Positions 1-7,389 of a stretch of 12,803 bases of DNA are shown piece after piece. Origin of the DNA: an uncultured Coriobacteriaceae bacterium (GTDB lineage Bacteria; Actinomycetota; Coriobacteriia; Coriobacteriales; UMGS124). The translations under genes were made by a program, and so were the position numbers. Each line of letters opens with the position of its first letter. Position 1 is the stretch's first letter. The stretch lies in NCBI GenBank assembly GCA_900555105.1, contig USJP01000015.1, positions 1 to 12,803 of the forward strand, written 5' to 3'. The notes beneath the pieces are model-generated. The model saw only the letters and a list, made by a program, of their open reading frames with translations, ran no database searches and had not been told where the DNA came from.

Positions 1-62
1 AGGGAGTCGAACCCCCATTGACGGAACCAGAATCCGCTGTCCTGCCATTAGACGATATCCCA
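1..62 (-). tRNA. tRNA-Gln (anticodon CTG), 3' end cut by window edge
   Basis: Read on the minus strand, the gene starts TGGGATATCG at position 62, resembling the 5' end of bacterial tRNA-Gln. It continues through a D arm, an anticodon arm with loop TTCTGGT (anticodon CTG at 28-30, reading CAG codons) and a T loop TTCGACT. The window edge cuts the 3' strand of the T stem, so the last T-stem base, the 3' acceptor strand and any encoded CCA are not visible. Identity rests on the anticodon and the Gln-like acceptor start; the cloverleaf was folded by eye. Confidence 0.93.
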
Positions 63-115
63 AAGGCAATTTGCTCGGCGCTCCGAAGTGATTCAGTGCG
101 TGTTTGCGAGGAGTT

Positions 116-144
116 ATATTACGGACTGTGAGAGCTCCTGTCAA
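116..144 (-). promoter_or_regulatory. sigma-70-type promoter of tRNA-Gln
   Basis: On the minus strand a perfect -35 box TTGACA (139-144) is followed after exactly 17 nt by TAATAT (116-121), one mismatch from the TATAAT consensus. Transcription should start near 109, giving about 45 nt of leader before the tRNA 5' end at 62, to be removed by RNase P. The match and spacing are seen directly; the start site is inferred. Confidence 0.85.
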
Positions 145-277
145 CACCCTTTTTCGAAAACTTTGATTCTATGAAGGAACTGTGAGCAAAGCTTGGTACA
201 CGCGGTATTCAAGGCTTGCCGTTAGACTACAAACAACCGAAAGGGCCTGCGGCCCGGCCACGACCCAAGGATGGAAC

Positions 278-874
278 ATGAAGATCAATTACTGCGACGT
301 TCGTTTTGACAAGGCGTTTGGCACCGCCGCCCAGCTGCCCGAGAGCACCCTGCCCGAAGTCTCTTTCGCCGGGCGCTCCAATGTGGGCAAGTCCTCGCTC
401 ATCAACAAGCTTTTCGGGCGCAAGAAGCTCGCCATGGTCTCCTCTACCCCCGGCAAGACGGCGACCATCAACTTCTTCGTCTCTGGCATGGTCAACTTCG
501 TCGACCTCCCCGGCTACGGTTACGCCCAGGTCTCCAAGAGCGAAAAGACCCGCTGGGCTCGCCTCATCGACGAGTACTTCAACCAGGACAGGCGCTTCGC
601 CCTTGTATGCTGCCTCGTCGACATCCGTCACGATGCAAGCAACCTCGACATCAGCATGGTGCACTTCCTGCAGCATATGGAACTTCCCTATGCCATCGTC
701 TTCACCAAGGCTGACAAGCTGTCCAACAGCAAGGCCATCCAACAGAAGAATCTTCTACTTAAGCAGCTTGGAGCGCCTCAGGACACGCCGTGCGCCCTCA
801 CCTCGAGCCAGACCGGCAGGGGCATCGAGGACCTGCAAGCCATTATCAACGCGGCTTGCGGCGAGGCCTGCTAG
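278..874 (+). CDS. engB: ribosome biogenesis GTP-binding protein EngB (YsxC/YihA)
   Basis: Small TrmE-Era-like GTPase of 198 residues, required in model bacteria for late assembly of the 50S subunit; cytoplasmic. All GTPase motifs are visible: G1 GRSNVGKSS (32-40), the switch I segment around GKTATIN (59-65), G3 DLPGYG (76-81), G4 TKAD (143-146) and a G5-like TSSQTGRG (175-182). The ATG at 278 gives the usual family length and N-terminus, with an AAGG motif 7 nt upstream. The frame stays open to a GTG at 182 that also has a purine-rich GAAGGAA before it, so a 32-residue longer form cannot be excluded, but that extension does not resemble the family. The gene is convergent with rnhA and the two share the CTAG at their stops. 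No clear promoter of its own was found between 145 and 277. Confidence 0.95.
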   Translation: MKINYCDVRFDKAFGTAAQLPESTLPEVSFAGRSNVGKSSLINKLFGRKKLAMVSSTPGKTATINFFVSGMVNFVDLPGYGYAQVSKSEKTRWARLIDEYFNQDRRFALVCCLVDIRHDASNLDISMVHFLQHMELPYAIVFTKADKLSNSKAIQQKNLLLKQLGAPQDTPCALTSSQTGRGIEDLQAIINAACGEAC

Positions 875-1347
875 CCCTCGAAGCCCTCGTCTTCGATAAG
901 GGCCCCCGAATCGGCAGCCTGCGTGGCAAGCGTGTCGCACCGCTCGTTGTATTCGTGACCCGCATGCCCACGAACCCAATGGAACGTCACCTCATGCGGC
1001 TCCTTGGCAACAAGGAGCCGTTTCCATAGGTCGATGTTCTTCACCGGCTCTTTCTGAGAGTTTTTCCATCCCCTTTTGAGCCACCCGTCAACCCAGTTCT
1101 TGTTGAACGCGTTGACGACATACTGCGAATCGGTGTGCACTTCTACCGTGCAGGGGCGCTTAAGCGCCTCGAGGCCAATGATGACCCCCATGAGCTCCAT
1201 GCGGTTGTTCGTGGTGCGTCGATACCCCTGGGACTTCTCGAGCGTATGGAGCTTGCCCGCCGGATCGGTGTAGAGAAGCACCGACCCATAGCCGCCGGGC
1301 CCGGGATTTCCGCGCGACGAACCGTCGGAATAGAGCGTTACGTGCAT
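871..1347 (-). CDS. rnhA: ribonuclease HI
   Basis: RNase HI of 158 residues (E. coli enzyme 155) that cuts the RNA strand of RNA-DNA hybrids, acting on R-loops and Okazaki primers. The catalytic carboxylates are in place: D8 in YSDGSSRGNPG, E51 in NRMEL, D73 in HTDSQYV and D138 in NERCDTLA, plus the loop histidine H128 in VRGHAGH. The basic-protrusion segment WVDGWLKRGWKN (85-96) is present. The start at 1347 has AGGAGG at 1352-1357 with a short 4-nt spacer; an in-frame ATG 12 codons upstream lacks support. The gene follows xerC by 58 nt on the same strand, so it may be the last gene of that operon, although a weak GCGC hairpin lies in the gap. Its stop codon overlaps that of engB. Confidence 0.96.
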   Translation of the reverse strand: MHVTLYSDGSSRGNPGPGGYGSVLLYTDPAGKLHTLEKSQGYRRTTNNRMELMGVIIGLEALKRPCTVEVHTDSQYVVNAFNKNWVDGWLKRGWKNSQKEPVKNIDLWKRLLVAKEPHEVTFHWVRGHAGHEYNERCDTLATQAADSGALIEDEGFEG

Positions 1348-1405
1348 ATGGCCTCCTGAATACCTGCCAAAGATCAAATACAAACGAAATAGCGCCCGAA
1401 CGCGC

Positions 1406-2347
1406 CTATCCGCGGGGATGAGCCTGCAGGCTTACCTCGCGAAGGCGCTCGGGCGTCAAATGAGTATAAATCTGTGTGGTCGACAGACTCGCATGGCCCA
1501 ACATTTCCTGAACGCTTCGCAAGTCCGCTCCACCGTCGAGCACCTCGGTGGCAAACGTGTGGCGCATGGTGTGCGGCGTGGCCATTCCCGCAAGCCCAGC
1601 TCGGGCAAGCAGCTTCTCAAAGCGCGCTCGCAACGAACGCTCCGACATGCGTGCGCCGCGCGCGTTGATGAAAAGCGCCCGCTGTGCGTCGGCAGCCTCC
1701 TCGGCCGCAAGGCCACCTTTGTGATTTGCAAGCAGCACGGGTCTTGCATGGGCAAGGTAGGCGTCGAGCGCGCGAAGCGCAGCCGGATATAACGGAACGA
1801 TGCGCTCCTTGCTTCCCTTACCAAACAGTCGCACGCTCTTGTCGGAAAAGTCGATGCGATCGACGTCGAGGGAGGCAACCTCACCGATACGCGCCCCACT
1901 TGCATACAGAAGCTCCACCAAGGCGGCATCCAATGCGCCCGCCGGCGTCGAGGCGTCTGCGCACTTGAGCAGCTTCTCGACGTCTTCCTGGCTCAAGACA
2001 TGCGGCAGGGGTTTGGGCAGTTTGGGGCTCGAGACCACGGCGGCAGGATTAGACTCGATGACCCCCTCGCGCACGAGCCACGAATAGAACGACCTCACCG
2101 CGGACAGGCGTCTGTTGACCGTCGTCTTGGCATACGCGGCCCCCGAAAGGGACGACAGGAAACGCCGAAAGTCCCTATGCGTGGCCTGAAGCACGTCAAT
2201 GCCGCAATTGGACGCCCAAATCAAAAAGCAGTCGAGGTCCTGGGCATAGGCCGCCACAGTGTTGGGCGAATAGTTTCTGACACGCGCAAGATACGACAGA
2301 AAATTGTCGGCAAGCCCGCGTGCCTGGTCGCCGGCGCTATCGGCCAT
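1406..2347 (-). CDS. xerC: tyrosine recombinase XerC/XerD family
   Basis: Site-specific tyrosine recombinase of 313 residues that resolves chromosome dimers at dif sites with a partner recombinase, normally at the division septum under FtsK control. Residues 10-95 form the N-terminal core-binding domain (LSYLARVRNYSPNTVAAY). The catalytic set is complete: R153 in ASGARIGE, the lysine in GKGSKER (176-182), H259 and R262 in HTMRHTFAT, H285 in LGHASLST, and the nucleophile Y294 in TQIYTH. The ATG at 2345-2347 lies inside the end of trmFO, an 11-nt overlap, which suggests translational coupling. GGGG precedes it by a few bases and a GTG two codons upstream is an alternative. XerC is favoured over XerD because xerC/codV follows trmFO (gid) in Bacillus, but sequence alone does not separate the two. 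Confidence 0.92.
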   Translation of the reverse strand: MADSAGDQARGLADNFLSYLARVRNYSPNTVAAYAQDLDCFLIWASNCGIDVLQATHRDFRRFLSSLSGAAYAKTTVNRRLSAVRSFYSWLVREGVIESNPAAVVSSPKLPKPLPHVLSQEDVEKLLKCADASTPAGALDAALVELLYASGARIGEVASLDVDRIDFSDKSVRLFGKGSKERIVPLYPAALRALDAYLAHARPVLLANHKGGLAAEEAADAQRALFINARGARMSERSLRARFEKLLARAGLAGMATPHTMRHTFATEVLDGGADLRSVQEMLGHASLSTTQIYTHLTPERLREVSLQAHPRG

Positions 2348-3705
2348 CGTCACCCCAGACGAGTTCCGTATGCGCCTCGGGGTCGATATCGACAACAGAG
2401 GCGTTTGCCGCACACCATGCGTCAAGATCGGCCGCGGCGCGCTTGGCATACAGCTTGTACTTGTCGCGTTTGGAGAGTTTGCCTTTGTGGTCAAGCGGAG
2501 GCACGATGCCGAAGTTGACGTGCATAGGCTGATAGTCTTTTGTCGCAGGGTCGGTGGCATAGGCCATAAGGGAACCGAGCGCTCCCGTCACCGGCAGCGG
2601 CGAAAGGGCAAGGCCACGCAGGTCGGCCAGGGTGTTGTATGCAGCAAGCAAGCCGGTGGCAATCGCCTCGGTATACCCCTCGGTGCCGGTGATTTGACCC
2701 GCAAAACGGATGCGTCGGTCACCCTTGAGCGCGAAGGTCTCATCGAGGCAGGCAGGTGCATCGATGAAGGTGTTGCGATGCATGACGCCATACCGGAAGA
2801 ACTCGCACTCCTCAAGACCTGGGATCATGCGGAATACACGGCGCTGCTCAGGCCAGGTGAGGTTTGTCTGGAAGCCCACAAGGTTGTAGGCCGTGCCTTG
2901 CCTGTTCTCAGCGCGCAGCTGCACCACCGCCCAAGGCCTGCGCCCCGTGCGGGGGTCGATGATGCCGACGGGTTTGAGGGCGCCGAAACGAAGGGCGTCG
3001 TGGCCGGTGCGCGCAACCTCCTCAGCCGGCTGGCAGGCCTGGAAAAGCTCGCGACGCTCGAAATCACGCAAGATGGCCTTCTCGGCGCCCACAAGCTCGT
3101 CGACGAATCGATCGTATTCCTCTTTGTCCATAGGGCAGTTGAGATAGTCGTCACCATCCCCCTTGTCATAACGGGACATGGCGAAAACCTTCTCGCGGTC
3201 AAGCGTGGAGGCATCGAAGAAAGAACGACGGCTTCTTACCTCCCACAAGGCCCTCGACCGTCTGAGCAAGGGCACCCGAACACAGAGGTCCCGCCGCCAC
3301 GACGACAGGACAGCCCTGGGGAAGCTCGACCACTTCCTCTCGGATGAGTTCGATAAGAGGCTCGGCAGCCACGGCCTGCTCGACGAGAGAGGAGAAGACG
3401 TCCCTGTCAACCGCAAGGGCACCTCCCGCCGGCACCGCAGCCTGCTTGGCAAGCCCGATAAGGGTCGACCCCAGACGCGTAAGCTCAGCCTTCAGCAAGC
3501 CGGCAGCCGAGTCGGCGCGCAGGGCCTTGAGGGAGTTCGAACATACGAGCTCAGCCAAGTGGTCAGTCTTATGCGCAGCCGAAGTTGCCTGGGGACGCAT
3601 CTCATAGAGCTTCACGGGCACACCCCGCTTTGCAAGCGCCAGGGCGCATTCGCAACCTGCCAGGCCTGCACCGATGACGACGACGCCGTCTGTAACCGTG
3701 TCCAT
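2337..3705 (-). pseudogene. trmFO: frameshifted methylenetetrahydrofolate-tRNA (uracil-54) methyltransferase TrmFO
   Basis: TrmFO (Gid) is a folate- and FAD-dependent enzyme that makes m5U54 in the tRNA T loop. The 5' part, from the ATG at 3705 (AGGAAG at 3714-3719), encodes the FAD-binding GAGLAG (12-17), YEMRP and the cysteine motif VCSNSL (C55), then hits TGA at 3199-3201 after 168 codons. The rest, including SRYDKG, YLNCPM, FGALKPVG, the second cysteine in FQACQP and RYGVMHRNTF, is open in the +1 frame from about 3218 down to TAG at 2337. The junction has a tandem TTCT duplication (3218-3225). In addition the text jumps from FFDA to STLD, whereas B. subtilis and Thermus TrmFO have about seven more residues there (the conserved AAxPIV segment). 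The gene therefore looks inactivated, apparently recently, since no other stop is seen. An assembly error is less likely but possible. It lies between dprA (32 nt) and xerC (11-nt overlap). Confidence 0.85.
3210..3225 (-). other. frameshift site in trmFO: TTCT tandem duplication
   Basis: On the minus strand the sequence reads TTCT TTCT TCGATGCC (3225 to 3210). Removing one TTCT copy restores the reading PSFFDASTLD and joins the two trmFO frames. As it stands, the upstream frame reads TTC TTT CTT CGA and ends at the TGA at 3199-3201. GATGCC (3210-3215) could be one surviving copy of a pair flanking the missing AAxPIV codons, since related proteins have Asp-containing segments on both sides. 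Confidence 0.7.
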
Positions 3706-3737
3706 GTGTCTCGCTTCCTGTCGCGGCTTTGTACCGT

Positions 3738-4679
3738 TTATGTCCGGTAGCTATTGTGCGACAAGAACTCCCGTTCTGAAAGGCTGTATCGCCCGTCTCG
3801 CAACCTCACCACCCTTCCATCAAGCTCGAGCATGGACAATGTGCGCGTCACGGCAGCAACCGGCGCACCAAACGTGGCAGCAAGCTCGCCGGCAGGACAG
3901 GGGCTTGCCTGCAGCGACCCGAGAATCCTCTCCTCAAGCACGCCCAGACCCTTGGGACGCGAGGGTCTGGGCGTGCTCTCGTGGCGCAGCACGCCGTATA
4001 TGCGCGAATAAGCTATCTCGAGGCACTCCCTGTCCCACACCGGAAGCGCCCCAGGCTGACTCGCGATAATGTAGTTGGAGCCAACCGAATTGGGCGAAAA
4101 GATGCTGCCGGGAAACACCAGGAGCTCCCGGCCGTAGTCCTCGGCATATCGCGCCGTGGAAAACGTGCCCGAGGGCATGCCCGCCTCGCAGATGACAAGG
4201 CAGCGCGACAAAGCGGCTATGACCGCGTTTCTCTTGGGGAACGTCCAACGGGCTGGCGGGGTCCCCCAAGGATGGATGGAGACAACGGCACCCCGGCAAG
4301 CCACGATGGTGTCGAGCATATCGCGCGCGCCGCTTGGGTAGACGACATCGGCCCCCGATCCCAAGACCGCCAACGTCGGCGTCTGCCTCTGAATGGCGCG
4401 TCGCTGAGCTGCCTGATCACACCCAATCGCTGCACCCGACACCACCTGCAAGCCCATCTCGCTGGCGGCGTCAGCGGCCAGCTGGGCACATGCCACGCCA
4501 TATGAGGTAGCCTTGCGCGCACCGATGATCGAAACGCTCTCGCGGCCCAATGCCTCGGGGTCGCCCACGACATAGAGCGTCTCAGGCCTGTCAGGCACCT
4601 CAAGCAGCAGCTCTGGGTACAGGTCGTCGCCGGGATGAAGCTCATGGCGCGGACCGGCAAGAAGCATGCTCGTGCTCAT
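3738..4679 (-). CDS. dprA: DNA-processing protein DprA (Smf)
   Basis: DprA binds incoming single-stranded DNA and loads RecA during natural transformation, and is widespread beyond known competent species. The 313-residue protein has a Rossmann-like core (about 20-220) with GARKAT (53-58), GSGADVVYP (107-115), FPKRN (147-151) and EAGMPSGTFSTARYA (165-179). A C-terminal winged-helix-like region (about 243-300) follows. The usual SGLARGID-AAH motif appears here as SGAAIGCDQAAQ (81-92), an unusual version that loses the basic residue and the histidine. There is no recognisable N-terminal HhH/SAM domain. Its ATG overlaps the comM TGA as ATGA (4676-4679), with GGAGGT just upstream, indicating coupled translation. 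Pairing with comM fits a role in processing imported DNA; whether the cell is competent cannot be told from this window. Confidence 0.93.
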   Translation of the reverse strand: MSTSMLLAGPRHELHPGDDLYPELLLEVPDRPETLYVVGDPEALGRESVSIIGARKATSYGVACAQLAADAASEMGLQVVSGAAIGCDQAAQRRAIQRQTPTLAVLGSGADVVYPSGARDMLDTIVACRGAVVSIHPWGTPPARWTFPKRNAVIAALSRCLVICEAGMPSGTFSTARYAEDYGRELLVFPGSIFSPNSVGSNYIIASQPGALPVWDRECLEIAYSRIYGVLRHESTPRPSRPKGLGVLEERILGSLQASPCPAGELAATFGAPVAAVTRTLSMLELDGRVVRLRDGRYSLSEREFLSHNSYRT

Positions 4680-6199
4680 ATGACCTCCCCTGCCCCATAT
4701 CTAAATCCAAAAGCCTCCAACAGGTGCGCGGCGCCAAGGCGCTCGCTGCCGTCCATATCGGCAATGACGCGCGCGACTTTGACTAGCGAGCTCAAACCGC
4801 GGACCGAGACGCCCCTTCGCTCGCTCATGTGCTCCACAAGCCTGGCCGCCTCGTCGTCGACCCCCGCCCTCACAAGGGACTGCGCGAGTTTGCCATGCAC
4901 ACCCTCAAACCCAGGGGTAGCCTCTTCAAACCGGGCGGCCCTCCATGCCGCAAACTCCCTGGTCTCTTCCACGACGGAGCGGAGCTGGCTCGAAGACGTG
5001 CAGGCGCCTCTGCCAAGGAGCTCGTCGGCACTCGGGCGCTCGAGAGTCACCGACATGTCTATCCTGTCGATCAGGGGCCCTGCCAGCTTTGCCTGATAAG
5101 ACCGGATGGCAGTCTCGGAGCACGTGCACGTCGCCGCCGGGTCTCCAAAATGACCGCACGGACACGGGTTGCTCGCAGCGACAAGCTGGAAGCGGGCCGG
5201 AAAAGCATATGTGCCTTCCACACGCGTGACACGCACCACGCCCTCTTCAAGCGGCTGGCGCAACGCTTGCAATGTCAGGCGGTTGAACTCCGCCAGCTCA
5301 TCCAGGAACAGGACTCCGTTATGGGCAAGCGAGACCTCTCCAGGCATAACGGGTCTGCCCCCGCCGAGAAGGCCTGCGACCGACGTCGAATGATGCGGGG
5401 CACGAAACGGCCTGCGCCTGCCCGCAACGCATTCCCCCTCCGCACCGCACACCGAGTAGATGAGCGCCGTCTGAAAGTACTCTCGATCGTCGAGCTCGGG
5501 CAAGATGGAAGGAAGGCAACGGGCCAGCATCGTTTTGCCCACACCGGGGGGACCCACCATAATGATGCCCAGGCCACCGGCTGCGGCAATGCAAAGAGCA
5601 CGCTTGGCAAGCTCCTGCCCGGCGACGTCTGCAAAATCCGCCTCTCCGCTAGCCGACGTAACTTCTGAGCACGCCGAGCTCGCAGGATAACCCACTTGGG
5701 CAAGGGGTTCGTGAAACTCCGCCAGGCTGGTGACATAACGTACATCGGCCTGCCCCATCAGGCCGAACGCATCGCCCTGCGGGCAAATAAGGCGCAAGCC
5801 CTCACGCTGGGCAAGCTCGACATAGGCGACAAGCCCCCGAATGGGAAGGACCTCGCCTTCAAGTGAGAGTTCCCCCACTATGAGGCACTTGTCGAGACCC
5901 TCCGGCTCCATCTGCTCGGTCGCCACAAGGATTCCCACGGCCATGGGCAGGTCGAACGACGAGCCGGTCTTCTTCATGTCGGCCGGCGACAAGCTCACAG
6001 TGACAGACTTGCGGAGCGCCCCGAAACCCGAGGCTGGAAGGGCGCACCGTACACGCGTGCGCCCCTCCCCCACCGCAAGGTCAGCCCGACCCACCACGGC
6101 CACACCGGGTAGGCCAGAACTGACCGAGACCTCCATCTGCACAAGACGCGCCTCGACGCCCCAGAGCATCGCCGTCTTGACGCTCACAACGTGCGGCAT
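4676..6199 (-). CDS. comM: ComM/YifB family magnesium chelatase-like AAA+ ATPase
   Basis: Protein of 507 residues, the normal family length. In gamma-proteobacteria ComM is a hexameric helicase that drives branch migration during integration of transforming DNA. An N-terminal Lon-protease-like ChlI domain (about 20-160) precedes the AAA+ module, with Walker A GPPGVGKT (216-223), Walker B VLFLDE (296-301) and the family's cysteine-rich NPCPCGHFGD...CTC stretch (344-360). LIDRIDM (376-382) and a C-terminal helical lid (about 400-500) follow. The ATG at 6199 overlaps the yraN stop as TGATG, with GGGAGGG 3 nt before it; the frame is open further upstream, but only inside yraN and without homology. 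The tight joins to yraN and dprA show one operon with a DNA-processing theme. Confidence 0.95.
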   Translation of the reverse strand: MPHVVSVKTAMLWGVEARLVQMEVSVSSGLPGVAVVGRADLAVGEGRTRVRCALPASGFGALRKSVTVSLSPADMKKTGSSFDLPMAVGILVATEQMEPEGLDKCLIVGELSLEGEVLPIRGLVAYVELAQREGLRLICPQGDAFGLMGQADVRYVTSLAEFHEPLAQVGYPASSACSEVTSASGEADFADVAGQELAKRALCIAAAGGLGIIMVGPPGVGKTMLARCLPSILPELDDREYFQTALIYSVCGAEGECVAGRRRPFRAPHHSTSVAGLLGGGRPVMPGEVSLAHNGVLFLDELAEFNRLTLQALRQPLEEGVVRVTRVEGTYAFPARFQLVAASNPCPCGHFGDPAATCTCSETAIRSYQAKLAGPLIDRIDMSVTLERPSADELLGRGACTSSSQLRSVVEETREFAAWRAARFEEATPGFEGVHGKLAQSLVRAGVDDEAARLVEHMSERRGVSVRGLSSLVKVARVIADMDGSERLGAAHLLEAFGFRYGAGEVI

Positions 6200-7389
6200 C
6201 AGCCCTCCCACTCGCAGATGCCCATGAAATGATGGACTTGGGCGCGGCGGGGCCTGACGATGTTGATTGCGAGGGCGTCGAGCCTCACGCTTTCGAACCA
6301 CTCATGAGTTCTGAGGTAGTCGAGCGTAATCCTGCGGTACTTCCGAATCTTCTCGGCAGTGATGGCGTCTTCTGGCAAGGCATCGGCACCGAGACGCGTC
6401 TTGACCTCGACGAGCACGACGGTGTCGTCTTTGACACAGACAAGGTCCGCCTCGCCGGCTGCCGTGCGGTAGTTGCGCTCGAGAATCCTGTATCCCCAAC
6501 GACGAAGGTACCGGGCGGCAATGTGCTCGCCGAGCTTGCCAAGCTGATGGGGGTCATGAATGTTATAGCGGCCTAGGTCGCCCTCTTCGTCAAACTCGCC
6601 ATCGTCACATTCCAACGTGCTTGAACCGGTCTCAATCCATCGATCGGACAGGCAACTCTGCGCCTGCGTCACAAGATCGTCTTCGCTGTAATCTTCTTCG
6701 TTCTCGTCGTAATCCTCGTCATCCAGGTCGTCTTCGAAACCATCGGGATAAGCGCGCGCGAGCGGGTCGTTAGCAAAGATGTTGTCGTCTATGATGCTGC
6801 CTGTGGCCATCGAGCACGTTTTTCTTGCTTTGCGTGCGACTGAATCCTTGTCTTCGCCTTCAGCCCAAGCGTCTTGTTCTGCGCCCACGGCCTTGAAGGA
6901 ACCAACCTCATTCTCCACGTCCACGACTTTGGTGGAATCAGCCTCACCCCATGCGTTCTCGGATTCGGAGGAGTCGGCCTTCGCCGCCGCATTTTCCGCC
7001 TCGGACAGATCAGCCCCTTCCCCAACATTCTCGTCCTCGGACGGGACACCCTCTTCCTCGACGTCTGCAACCTCAGCGGGCGTTGCAGCGACTACGGCAT
7101 GCGCAGTGGCCATCGCGCAGGCACCTTCATTGATTAGCCCGACCCCAGCCGGACCGCCCTCAACCCGCGCGTCCACAGGCTCGGTCTTGACGACGCCGTC
7201 CTGCACGGCAGGGGTATCGTCGACCGCTGCAGCGGCCTTGCGACAGCCCGGCCTCTTCGCCCGCGGAATCTCAGACGTCTCCCCACCCTCCCCAGCCAGT
7301 GGCGCGACATCACCTGGTGCCGTCTTCCTTCCCCTTGTCGTGCGCTTTGTGCCAGTGGTTTGCTGTACGGACTTCTTCTCGGCTTCCAT
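6199..7389 (-). CDS. YraN/UPF0102 family protein with a long acidic N-terminal extension
   Basis: The C-terminal 115 residues (282-396) are a clear YraN (UPF0102) domain of the restriction-endonuclease-like fold: LGKLGEHIAARYLRRWGY, GEADLV (312-317, candidate metal ligands E313 and D315) and VEVKTR with E328 and K330. The family is a predicted nuclease of unsettled function. It is usually only about 120 residues long, so the first 280 residues here are extra. They hold a basic start (KRTTRGRK), an Ala/Glu/Asp-rich stretch with a 12-residue repeat (116-151) and a very acidic patch around 219-238 (GFEDDLDDEDYDENEEDYSE). No signal peptide or membrane segment is seen. The start at 7389 is set by AAGGAGG 5 nt upstream; codons upstream stay open but resemble no protein. 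First gene of the operon with comM, dprA, trmFO and xerC. Confidence 0.88.
   Translation of the reverse strand: MEAEKKSVQQTTGTKRTTRGRKTAPGDVAPLAGEGGETSEIPRAKRPGCRKAAAAVDDTPAVQDGVVKTEPVDARVEGGPAGVGLINEGACAMATAHAVVAATPAEVADVEEEGVPSEDENVGEGADLSEAENAAAKADSSESENAWGEADSTKVVDVENEVGSFKAVGAEQDAWAEGEDKDSVARKARKTCSMATGSIIDDNIFANDPLARAYPDGFEDDLDDEDYDENEEDYSEDDLVTQAQSCLSDRWIETGSSTLECDDGEFDEEGDLGRYNIHDPHQLGKLGEHIAARYLRRWGYRILERNYRTAAGEADLVCVKDDTVVLVEVKTRLGADALPEDAITAEKIRKYRRITLDYLRTHEWFESVRLDALAINIVRPRRAQVHHFMGICEWEG
6937..7044 (-). repeat. three 36-bp tandem repeats inside the yraN extension
   Basis: Three imperfect units encode PSEDENVGEGAD, LSEAENAAAKAD and SSESENAWGEAD (residues 116-151), with consensus xSExENxxxxAD. 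A decayed fourth unit (STKVVDVENEVG) may follow. The period is a multiple of three, so gain or loss of a unit keeps the frame. Confidence 0.7.

Noticed and set aside
171..185. Five-codon mini-gene ATG AAG GAA CTG TGA before engB
   Set aside because: Too short to distinguish from chance; no regulatory structure around it.
243..255. GGGCC-TGC-GGCCC hairpin before engB
   Set aside because: Five base pairs with a 3-nt loop and no T tract; not a terminator and likely chance in G+C-rich DNA.
182..277. Upstream GTG start for engB adding 32 residues
   Set aside because: It has a purine-rich stretch before it, but the extra residues do not resemble EngB N-termini and the ATG at 278 gives the normal length.
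1381..1405. GCGC hairpin after xerC as a terminator
   Set aside because: Only four base pairs and an interrupted T tract (TATTTCGTTT); too weak to call.
2304..3347. Long plus-strand open frame opposite trmFO and xerC
   Set aside because: Composition and position make it a shadow of the minus-strand genes; it resembles no family and has no ribosome binding site support.
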